DNA of 64,000 nucleotides from Porites lobata (lineage: Eukaryota; Cnidaria; Anthozoa; Scleractinia; Poritidae), in contig CALNXK010000152.1 in assembly GCA_942486035.1 (NCBI GenBank), positions 248,501 through 312,500 on the forward strand, read 5' to 3'. The position numbers were made by a program, and so were the translations under genes. Positions 15,901-28,000 of the stretch are shown piece after piece (positions within the stretch are counted from its first letter, which is position 1; every line of letters starts with the position of its first letter). The notes under the pieces are model-generated. The model searched no databases and was not told the origin of the DNA. It worked only from the letters and a program-made list of their open reading frames with translations.

Positions 15901-18900
15901 CCGAAGCTACGGCCCCAGCTCAAGATCAAAATCAAGGTTTCTTTACTAGTAACATCATGAACTCCGAGCGACCCAAGTTCGATTCCCGCCAGGAGAATCG
16001 GCGTAGAAGCATTGAAAGCCTTCAAAAAGAAATGTAATTACATCTTCAAAGGAAGTCTTGTGACTATTTCGAATGAAAGAAAATGTATTTTGGTTCAAGA
16101 TTGGCTTGGCCCTGAAGGTCAAAAGATATACGACAGCCTGGACTGGTTTGAAGGTGAGGATGTAAACGACTATGATCTGATGTGGACTAAGTTGGAGCGA
16201 GCGGTAGGTCCAGAATGTAACGAGATTGTTGCTTCTAAGAAATTTAAGGAACGAGTGCAAAAACCTGGAGAGACAATAACTGCTCTTGCCACTGATCTGC
16301 TGCTGTTAGTGAATTATGTAAACGAAGATAGACAAGTGAGAGATCAGTTTGTATATGGTGTCTCTGATGAAGAAATAAAGAAAAGATTGCTAGAAAAAGG
16401 AAACACTCTCACAAGAGTTGAAGCTATTACAATTGGCAAGGCTTATGAAAGTACAAAGATTGAAGTCCAAGAGCGCAGTGCAAACCGAACTCTTACAAAA
16501 GAGAGTATAAAAGCTGTTTCTAAAGATAAGCCCAAGAAAGTTCTCATGTGTAATTACTGTGCAAACAAAAAGAGAGCTCATAGCTTTTCAGACAAGAAAC
16601 TCTGCCCCGCCTGGGGAGCAGTCTGCAGAAAATGCAAGGCCAAAAATCACTTTCAAGACTCAAAGGAGTGTAAACCCTTACAAAAAGGAAAGCAGGAGAA
16701 ACACTCAGATTCAAAACAATCAAAATCAACCTCAAAACCGTTTGTACTGAGAGTAGAAGAAGATGGTGAGGATCACTATTATGAAGTTCTTGACAAAATC
16801 TGTGTACTTAATCAAAACTGTGATCACAAGAAAGCTTTTGCAAACCTACTTCTGTCGAAGAAAAGAATTCCTGTTAGCTTTCAGATAGACTCTGGTTCAA
16901 CATGTAGCATTCTCCCTGTGAATGTGTACAAAGACATCAGTGGAGATTATGATCTCACAGACCTTAACACCGTAGTCAAACCTGTTCTGTCTCTCTATGA
17001 TGAAGGAACCAAAATTCAGACCCTGGGAACCAGAAAAGCCTTTGTGCTAAATCCTGCAACCAGTGAAGAAATGATAATTCAGTTTAGAATTGTTGACAGA
17101 GACCTAACACCTCTGATCGGTCTAAATGACTCTCAAACACTCAAAGTCATTGAGCTCTTAAGAGAGAATATTGCTGTAGTAGCCCCAGCTAACCCAAGTG
17201 TCCCTGTAACTGCCAGTGAAGTGACGGCACCACTCACCTTGGAGACCATTCTGACTAACTACCCTCAAGTCTTTGATGACAGTATAGGAAAGTTTGAGGG
17301 CGAACTACATCTTCACACAAGTAATGATGTCACTCCTCACAAAACAGCTCCTAGAGAGATCCCCCTCTCTGTGAAGAACAACTTTATTGCTGAAGTAAAA
17401 GACCGACTCCAAGGTATAATAGAGAAAGTGACTGAGCCTACCGAATGAGTAAGTGCTCCTACAATTGAAAACAAACCTTCTGCTAAGAATGGAATTAGGC
17501 TTTGCATAGACAGCAGACCACTGAACACGGCACTCAAACGATCTGAGTACCCAATCCCAACTGTCGATCATCTGCTTACAGACATTAGCAATGCTAAAGT
17601 ATTCTCCCTAGCTGATATCAAGAATGCTTTTTGGCATGTACCATTAGATGCAGAAAGTTCCTTGCTGACAACCTTTAATACCCCTCTTGGACGGATGAAA
17701 TGGAAAAGAATGCCTTTTGGCATCAGTGTAGCACCTGAAGAATTTCAAAGAAGAATTGATGAGAATCTAGAAGGATTAGAAGGGGTAAAAGCCATAGCTG
17801 ATGACATATTGATCTGGGGCGATGGAGAAAACATTGAAGAAGCAACAGCTAGCCATGACAAGAGATGCTTGCCTTGTTGGAGCGATGCCATAAGAAAAAT
17901 ATAAAACTTAATAAGGAGAAGTTCCGGCTGAGGAAGACTGAGTTGTTCTACATGGGTGTGGTCCTTACAGACAAAGGAGTTAAACCTGACCCCAAGAAAC
18001 AAGAATGCATTCAGTCAATGCCTGCCCCAACCAACAAAGATGAGGTCAGAAGACTACTTGGTGTTGTTACCTGCCTCTCAAGATTTTCAGAAGACTTGCC
18101 AACCAAGTCAGAACCGATACGAGCTCTGCTGAAGAACAGCACTGCGTCTATCTGGGAAGAAAATGAACAGGAAGCTTTTGATGAAATTAAGACCCTCATT
18201 CTGAATGCACCACTGCTAAGATACTTTAATGTGGCTGAACAAGTTGAGGTCCAAGTGGACGCATCATCAAGTGGTTTACCAGTATGCATCGAGAGTATGC
18301 AGTATGCAATATGCATATGCAGTAGCAGTATGCATCGAGAGCATTAACAGACACTGAAAAACGCCACAGCCAAATCGAGAAAGAGATGCTTAGTATTGTA
18401 TTTGGGCTCGATAGATTTCATACCTACACTTTTGGTAGGAAAGTGACAGTCTATAACAACCACAAACCCCTTGCTGCCGTATTGAAGAAACCTGTTGAAG
18501 ATAACCCTGTTAGACTTCAGCGAATGCTATGTCGAATCATGGGATATGATGTCGAATTCAAATATGTAAAGGCAAAGACCTCTTTATTGCTGATGCCCTG
18601 AGCAGATCTCAACCAACTAACCAGCACCGAAGCAAATCAAACAAGAGATTGAAACGACAAGACTTGTTCATGAAGAACAAAGCTTAACAAGCAACTTCGC
18701 TCAAATTGCAGAAGCCACTGCAAAGGACGCTGTCTTATGGGTCATATCAGTGGGCTGGAAACCAAGCAAACGAAATGTTCCTGTTGAAATCTTACCGTAT
18801 TGGAACATTAAGGATGGACTATCCTTTAACAATGGAAACGTTTACAAGAGTGACCGCATCGTAGTCCCTGCAACACTCCGAAAGACTCTCATTATTAAAT

Positions 18901-21900
18901 TACACCAAGCACATATGGGCGCTCGGTCAACCCTTAGGCTTGTTAGAGCTTCATTATGGTGGCCCGGAATGAACAATCAATTGAAACAGTTCATTGCTAC
19001 ATGTGAAGTCTGCAATGCTTTCCAGACTAAGAACCAAAAAGAAACAGTTGGATCTGATATTTTTGAATGGAACAAAGAACTCTATCTTGTTCTAGTTGAC
19101 TATTACAGTGACTGGATTGAATTTGACTTGATGAAAACCCAAACTGCATGTGAAACCATTAATCTAATGCAAAAACAATTTGCGAGATGGGGAATTCCTG
19201 ATGAGATCGTCACAGACTGTGGTAAGAACTACGACTCAGTCGAGTTCTCGCAATTCTGCCAACGAAAGAAGATTAAACATACCAAATCTTCACCATATCA
19301 CCACCAAAGTAATGGAAAAGCTGAATCTGCTGTGAACATTGTCAAAACTTTGCTGAGGAAAGCTGAGAAAACGAAATTGAGTCCGTATGAAGCATTACTT
19401 GACCAGCACAACACGCTCACTGCTGGCATAACAACATCTGCCACATAAAGATTCCTAAACCGTCGAACAAGAACTGAAGTACCTATGAAAGCGACATTAC
19501 TAACACCTGAGATTGCAGAAACAGTGTTAGCAGAGAAAACTAAGAAACACCAGAAATCGCAAGCCTATTATGACCGCACTGCTAAAGACCTAAGTGAATT
19601 AAAGCCTGGAGATACCGTTGGAGTCAAGCATAAAGGTCTGTTGAAAGGACAAGAGTGGAAGAAAGGAACTGTCTCACAGAACTTTGGATACCGTTCATAC
19701 GATGTTCATGTGGATGGTAAACTGCTCAGAAGAAACCGTGTACATCTTAAGGAAGATCGGCAAGTCAGAGTTACGGAACCCTCCTCGAAATCCGCAGCAT
19801 AGAACCCGACAGACGGAGACCTACCTGTCGCTGTTGTTGAAAAGAATGGAAAAAAAGTAAAGCCATTAAAAGACGGTGCAAAGGCTGCAGAACCTGCTAA
19901 ATGCACTAAGATGGACCTTAAAACTGTTAAACGGACATGTTCGTGACGCTTAGTGAAAATGCCGCAAAGATACTCTAGTTAAACGTAAAATTGTACATTT
20001 TACTGGGGGGAAGGTGTTAGAGGGTGGTAACCCTAATACTAGTCATCATGGGAAGGGGCTCGGCAGAGCTACGTTCTGTCATGGCTTTGAGTTGAGGTAT
20101 TGTCTTGTTACTGTTAGAGCTCTCACCCAAACAACCTGTAACGTAGACTAAAATATACTTTATGCCCATGACTACCGGAACTTCATTAAAGCTTCATTTC
20201 TTCTGCATTGACTAAGACGGATTTGGGACTAAAAGAAATTAATTGAACTAAATCTGACCTGATCCTCCTTGCCCAGACGACGGGCCAGTAGATGATGATG
20301 GTGTTGAACCAGACGAAAGAGTCCAATCAAAGTCATCTGAAGTGGATTGGTTCCATCCGGAGCATAATCCATTGTCAAATGTACACCACACTAAGCAAGT
20401 AAAACAATCTGATAAATTGATTTATGCATTCGTTCCTGTCCGTCCACCCATTCATTAATTCATATATGTTATTCACCGGCTGGGAGGTCCGTATTGGGAG
20501 AAACTGTGCCCGAGGTCTTGAGTACCGCCCGAGGCCGTAGGCGGTACTCAGACCGAGGGCACAGTTTCTCCCAATACGGACCGACCTAGACCGGTGAATA
20601 ACATTTTTATTTTTTTTCCTTCTGGGATTTAAAAGTTTCAGGAAAATTTTACTTCAGCCTCCAACCTATGTGTGTTGAAGAAGGGCGCGTTCGTGTTGAT
20701 GTTATTCAAAGCGCGCGATCGATTGCAAACCAAAACAAAACATTACAACATGATTTTTAACTTGTAATTTATATTATCACAATTAAGCTCTCTTTTAGAA
20801 TAAAGAAAGTTTTTTGTGTCTTGGTAGACAATTCATAAGCTGAGTGTCAAACAAGGATAAAAGAATTGACGAACTTAAAAGCCACAGGAAAGAAAATACA
20901 TCTAAGATTTTCTTCGGCTGAATATTTACTTTGAGATTAATTCAATCGAGCGGGATTTAAACAGCACAAAGGCTTTATAAAAAGAGCTAATTACACATGC
21001 AAATCTTAGGGCTTTGAAGTGAATTTGAATAAAAGAAGGCGATGTGGGTAACTAAACAAGTACATAAACAAAGAAATAAAAACGGCGATAACCGACTGCT
21101 GGAAAAGTTGTTCGTGTTGTTTATTCACGATTGAAAGCTACATGCAATCGTTGACAACAACCTTTTCTGAAAAGTGGAAAACTAGCGAGGCAAAATTCAA
21201 TGAAAAACGGCAAAATCTAGATTCAGACAGCAAAAATGGAAAACAAACCTACAAACAGAGGAAGAATGTCGAATAAACGGTGCATGAGAGAAAGATTGCA
21301 GTACTGACAGCGTAGGTTATAAAACTAGTGAAGCGACATCACGAGTCGCCTGCTGTGCTTTACTTTAGCGGTTGTCCTGGCTGACTTGCTTGATTCTCCC
21401 TTCATATGTTTTGTCTGAATAACAAAATTCACTTTTCCCTAGCTAACGCAAGTTTTAAAAGAAAAATGTTTCTGAATCACCGGTTTTGCTCATTCACAAC
21501 AACAAACAAACTTGCGGAATGAAGCTGCCAACGATTCCGCCCGGGTTAGCGGGCAAGATCGTAAAAACCTGCCCGCTCTCGGAACCAATCAGATTCCAGG
21601 ATTTCGAGGATTCCGCCCGCTCGCAAGCTCAGAAATAAATACTTATTAGCCGAGTTTTCGGTCCGTACTATAAATTTCGCGCTTGGGCCATAAATCGATG
21701 GAAAAAAACGAGGATCCGTAATTTACAGTACGGACCGAAAAAACGAGGCTAATAAGATGTTTTTTGTTATATGGCTTCTTCCTGTTTGGGGGACCGGAAA
21801 CAAGTGCAGGACGCACGATTTGACAGTCATTTGACAGGCGTCAAAAAAGAAAGTTTTTGTTGGCGCACGAAAACAATAGCACATAACAAAGGCTTTCCGA

Positions 21901-24900
21901 GAAAGTAAAAACAAGTTCACCATGTTGAAAAAGTTTATTCAGTCAAAACTAAGAGCACTGTAAGTTTTAGCTCTTTAATGTAACGCTGGAGTATTTTGGA
22001 AACCGGACACACTGTGTCTGTCTAGAAGTCGTTTCCATCTTTCTTCCGTTTGTCCTTGTGAAAAAAAACACTGCGAAAGGCAAAGAAGCTTTTCAAGGTA
22101 AGTTTGTTGTCATTGTCGAAGGATTCGCTCGTTAATTGTTTTTGGGAAAACCTCTCTTTCTGCCAGTTCATTCTCGTCTTCAGTTGTGACCTGCGTTAAA
22201 ATTTTCAAACACTGACTAGAATTCTCTTCCTCGGTAAGGTTACGATTCAGTTTCTACAACAGCTTCGTTCTCATTAAAACAAAGCTAGGTTAAAATTTGG
22301 AAAGGCAAAGTCAACATCCCAGTCTCATGTTTTTACATACATATTTCAAAGTTTATTCGGTGGAAGCTAAGAGTACTGTAAGTATTCACTCGTTAATGTG
22401 ACGCTGGAGTCTTTTGAAAACTGGACATTATTGTGTCTGGCTCGAACTCGCTTCTCAGTATCTTTCTTTCGTTGATCTTTGAAAAAACACTGCAAATGGC
22501 AAAGAAGCTTGTCAAGATGATCGGGTGCAGGTATGTTTGTTATCATATTTGTTGAAGGAATTAGCCATTATCTTTTAGGCAAAACATCTCGAATCTCTCC
22601 CAGTCGATTTTCGTCTTCTTAACTGTGTACTACGATAAAATTTTCAAACACTGACTAGAATCCTCGTCGATAAGATTACGAGTTAGCTTCTTCATAGCCT
22701 TCGTTCACAAATAAACACAGTTTAAAATGTTGAAGGCCAAAGTCAACATCCAAGTCTTCAAGGTTGACAGGTGTCTTATAACTTTATTTAAACCTTTTTT
22801 CCGAGGTAAAGAGATTTAGAGCTCCGAAATGAGCATTTTCTTTAAAAATTTTGGTCCGTATAGCAAGTTACAGACCGCAAATTGACCAATCGCATGGCGA
22901 AAACAGACTCAGCCATATAATAAATATATTTATTCACTCTTCTTTCGTTCGTTCGTTCTTCCAACACTAGTAAAATATACTTTTAATAAAGAAATCTCAA
23001 GTGTTTATAAAAACTGTAGCATTGACAATGTTACGATTGTATGTTTTAGAAAAGTCATTGAACTTTTGCCAGTAAAAAAACGTTGCCTAGATGATGACAG
23101 AAAGGGGACTATTAATTTCCAAGAAAGGGTTATGTAAAAGCTGTTTAAAATACTTACCTAACGCGGACACCGATTGGTTCTGTGGCGAAACAGCAGGCGG
23201 TATTACTTGATAAATATGGTTCGTTATCCATGCTTTCAGTTCTCTAACCTTAGCATATACTCCATACTTTGAAGCATAAGCACATCTGTAACCCCAACTT
23301 GTCACACCCTCAAGAAACCATGTTCCGTTAAACTCACACACCAATGGTCCACCACTGTCGCCTTGACAAGTGTCAACTCCTCCTTCATCCAGGCCAGCAC
23401 ATAGCATCGAATCATCAATCTTTCCAGGGTAGGAATTCAGACAACGTTGCTTGGAGACCAGTGGTATCTCAGCTTCCATGAGTGTATTTGGCTGGGACCC
23501 ACCCGACGACAGTGTACCCCAGCCTGTTATCCAGCACTTTTTGTTTAAATTGTCAAAAGGGAGAGCGTGGCGCATATCAGGCAGGCAGACAAGCCCGATG
23601 CCAACTCCAAGATTTGCAGGTTTTAACAGCTTAATCAGGGCGATGTCGTTGCTTTTGCTCAACGGGTCATGATAATTTTCATGGCTGATAATCTGTATAA
23701 CCCCGATTTCCTGTTCTGTTCCAAGACTGCCGCTTGTTCTGTAGTGAGCTCCCAACCTTGAAAAATAAAAAAGACAAAAGTACATACAATTTAAAATAAT
23801 TTATAATCAGGAAAACTGATCAGAAGGCTGACTTCATCGATATGAAGAAAGCAGTTATTTCTGTATTGGTGGCTACTTGTTTGGTACATGCAGTAGCGTG
23901 GGTTTCGGCCAAAAAGGTAAGAAAAACTTTTTCGTCTTCTAATGAGATTTCGCTAAACATATGAATAACTTAAACCTTTGAAAAGATTATCTAGCTCATG
24001 AGTTTTTTAAAATATATCACAGGACTTTGGATTTACCAGATGCAAAAGTGCAAAAGACTGCAATAGAGACGAGTGCTGTGCGTTGACCAGGAGGGGAAAT
24101 CATATTCGGAGAGTCTGCAAAAAGATGCTCTTGTCTAAAGAGAGATGCTATCCTAATTTATTTGTATGTATGAATAAGTGGCGTAATCTACCATATGAGT
24201 CTTTGTCCGGCTGAACAAATTTATATGACGTAAAAGTTTCAATTTATATTACATAATTCTAAATGTTACTTAGCAGTTGTTGCCAACCCAGGTGTCAATC
24301 GTTGTGATCTTTTTTTTTTTTTTTGCGTGAATCTTTTTCTGGATTTGACTGAAAAAATATACTTTTTTTCTCCAAATCATTTCCAGGTAAATTACAGAAA
24401 AAAACCGCGAGTAACAAACCGGTTTTCAAGAATCTGTTCGGCTAAAATTTGCAAGATGGGTCTTTTCCATACAAGAACCGGTTAAGCCTAAAACTTGACA
24501 CAGATTCTTACTTTTCTTAAATCCATTAAAAAAAAAAGCTGTGCACTTCAGTGGTGGATCCAGGGAGGAGCCCGAAGGGCGGAAAAAAATTCTTTTGAGA
24601 CCGCCACCTTATATGAGGGTCTGGATGACCTCCCCCCCATCCCCATCCCTATCTGAAGGTCTGGACCCGCCACTGCGCTTGGGCAAATCAGATAAGTCAA
24701 CTTTCGGGATACTCTTTGAAGACATGGATGCCTCTCCAACCGCAATGTAATGGTACGCAACAACAACAACAACGAGCTTCATTTGCATGACAATACAAAC
24801 ACATACAGTACAGTATATTGAAAAAGCTATGTTTAGGAATCAAAATTACAACATAGGGCAATTACGTTACTTTGATAATAATTTGTCACGAACATCAAAA

Positions 24901-25014
24901 CAAGCTGAAATATATTTTATGAATTGTATATTGATAAAGTAATTAGAAGAGTTCATCAGTTCAAATTAATATTTAAAAAACCATAACAACTATAATAAAC
25001 AACGACAATGGCGC

Positions 25015-25052
<38 letters not shown>

Positions 25053-28000
25053 TAGACAATGACGATGACAGCAACAGGGACAAGTAAGAGTATAAACGAT
25101 CCTTAATAATGATTATCCTTTTAATACAGGACCAACGTGATCGTTGTTGATGATTAATTGATTAATTTAATTATTATAAGTACTATATTGTTTTGCGCCT
25201 CATCACAGATTAATTAAAACATGATATTAACGCGCCAGAATCAGTAAAATTGTATGCACAGAATCAGAAATCCCAGCCTACTACTGCATGCTGTCGGGAT
25301 AGAGAGACCCAATAATTAGAATCGTGAACATAGGGTCAATGATCACGGTAGGCAGCAATTCCCCACTACAGAAGCTATCAGAAGAAGTAGGTACAAGGAT
25401 ACAGTGCAACGATTTCTAGGATCGTTTGGGGAAAGCGGAGGAGGGGGGGTTGACAACCGTTGCTTATGACTGGCTAATAGTTGCCTTAAATACCACGACC
25501 AGTGATCATAGCTAACGCTTGTCCACGCAAACAACCCCAGAAATCACTTTGCCCAAAGCTTGTACCTATTATCCCCAGAATTCCTAAAGTGAAGTATTAT
25601 TCTGGTTTCGAAATATTTCAAGCGTAACTTACTTCACTTTGATAGAAGACGGCGATTCGTCGCTGACACAATGTGCAGCGGTCACCACCCAATAACGGTC
25701 TACTAACGATCCGCCGCAAAACTGGCTTCCAGACGATCTGATCAACATCACCTGCCACGGCCAGCTATTAACTCTTGCAACTGAACCACCAACAATTCGA
25801 CTAGTAGCGCTTGGTCGAGAACCACAAAATACTATATGAAACACGAAAATTAAGAAAATAGTTACATGCATAAAGTTTATTTACGTGTCACTAGTATTTC
25901 GCTAATGAAGCTCATTGGGGACACTAGCCACAAAAAATAAATAAATTTAGCTAGAATTAAAAATTCACAGTAAAACAATAACTAAGAAACTATGTACTTA
26001 TGTGTATTAATCATTAATATAACAATGAGTCAAAAAAGCTTTCATGAAAGGCAAGCCTGGCGATTACAGCTTTGAATCAAGAACATTAGTAATGTACGAT
26101 GTCCATGGTGCAAATTGCACTCATAAAAGATTGTAGGATATAGGTTTACAACGAAGGTCTTTTCTCATCTTACCCAAACGATAGGGTAAATGTCTATTAT
26201 TGCCGAAGAAAAAGGCAATAGATTTGTCTGATTCCATTAGATAATTTTATTAAAAAACCTAGTAGGTTACATGTAAGTTGTGCGCGGGTATGGTTTAATA
26301 GTACCGAGCTGAGAGTGAGTTACAGCTCATGTATGGAAGTGGGGCTAAATCAGGGAATGTGAACCTTCGTGGGGCTTACTTCCATATCAAAGAATCCTCT
26401 CAGCGCTCCGGGATATTAAATCTGGATGTGCCTTCCCTTTTAATTTCTTCGATGGAGTCATAATCTTCTCAAATTAGTTATGCCAAGTACCAATAAGCCC
26501 TTTGCTGCTAGTCAAAGGACGATAAATATATCCTGAAGATTATCACCATAGCCATTACATTAAGACAGTTGTTATTAGGGAACCTAGGCATGTCATGGCC
26601 TTAGGTTAAAATCCCTTCACCTCAATTTTCATGTAGCAAGAAACAGAATTCAATGCAAAGTGTGTAGTTTACCATAAGTTGTGGAAGCCAGACTTTCACT
26701 GGTTTTGTAGGCTTGTCCAGTCTCGTCAATTCCATACACGCCAATTCGGTACATCGTGGAAGGTCTCAGCCCGGTGATATCTGCAGTTGTGGCACTTCCT
26801 GGAAAAGTTTCTACAGCCAGTAAATTTCCCGCTGGAGTTTTAATAAGAATCAAATAAAACCTGGCAGTCCGGCCAACGTTCGTACTAAGCGAAGACCACT
26901 GAATATTAAAACCAAAATAACTGGACATCAAAACAGTCACATTCCATCCTGATAGCGGTAAAGCTGAAAAAAAAGGTCAAAATGAAAGGAACAGAGATTA
27001 CTCGTATTGGCATAATTTATCACTTGTTTACTCCTGAAATACCACGTGATATTACTTCTCTTCCATCAATCCTGAAGCACATTCGTGTATCATGCATAAG
27101 GTCTATTCTACCCAGGGTCCAGTTGTTTGAACGTCGATTAGCGCTTAATCCAGGGTTAAATTTAAACCAAGTTTATTTTTCTTGTTTTCACAAGCATTTT
27201 CTCGGATAATTTTCTCTGTTATTTTTAGAGCTTCCAATCATCAACTTGTAGACAAAAAGAATAAAAAATGAAATGCTTCTTACGCTTTCAAATCTGAATT
27301 CAAATTTCGCAGTAACTCTGGGTTATCTTAACCCATCTTTGAACAACTTGGCCGAGATGGCGGGGAACGGATTAAAACCAAGATGCCCGCCTTTATAAAG
27401 CGCGCGCGATCTAAACAATCGTAAGGAAAAAAAGAGACTATAACCACTCTACGACTAAAATTTCGCTATTTGTAACTACTTGTTACGTATACTGATGTAA
27501 TGTATAGATTTAGCCAGGGCTAAAAGCGAGGCTCCCATTAATAAATTTATAATTTAAATCAAACAATAAAGTTGTATTCCACAATTCAGTTAACTTTAGA
27601 GCACATTCGTGTGACTTTTCAGGGAAAAGCTAAGTGATTTTACAAAAAATAATTTGCAAACAGCCCAAGAGTGAACCAAATCTCACATCTCATAAGTACA
27701 CCCAAAAACTGGCAATCATCTTCGATCACATTTATTAAGAGCCATAATGGCTCTTGATCACCGTAGATTAATTAGGCCTGGAAAAAAATTCCGGCCGAAT
27801 TTTTTTGCGTTCGACAAGTTTATTTTACAAAATCTTGCCAACAAATCTGGGAGCGTGTAAACCAACCTTTTATATCATTTATACATCACATCTGAGGTGA
27901 AACAGTACTATGAGGCACTGTTTTTATCATACAGACCTCGGACAACAGAATACATCTTCACAATATTGCGATACAAATTGCTATTCAGGACAATCGAAGC

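Larger units (their letters stand above)
15599..20133 (+). mobile_element. Ty3/gypsy LTR retrotransposon, degenerate
   Basis: LTRs of 119 bp lie at 15599-15717 and 20015-20133, both starting TGTTAG and ending AAACA, with 8 differences by eye (about 93% identical). A primer-binding site starting TGGTACCAGGAG follows the 5' LTR directly, close to an initiator-Met tRNA 3' end. A purine tract (GGGGGGAAGG) precedes the 3' LTR. Flanks ACGTG and ACCTG may be a decayed 5-bp target duplication. Domains run zinc knuckle, aspartic protease, RT, RNase H, integrase, which is the Ty3/gypsy order. Frameshifts and stops make it inactive. It lies antisense in the MAM1 intron of gene B. Confidence 0.93.

Noticed and set aside
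17305..17571. Minus-strand frames across the retrotransposon
   Set aside because: They are antisense shadows of the gag-pol region.
25629..25871. The trypsin exon as the start of a separate gene
   Set aside because: The GT-AG acceptor at 25831 fits the FN3 exon in phase 1 and the linker is typical of mid-chain proteases. The alternative start is kept only as a finding.
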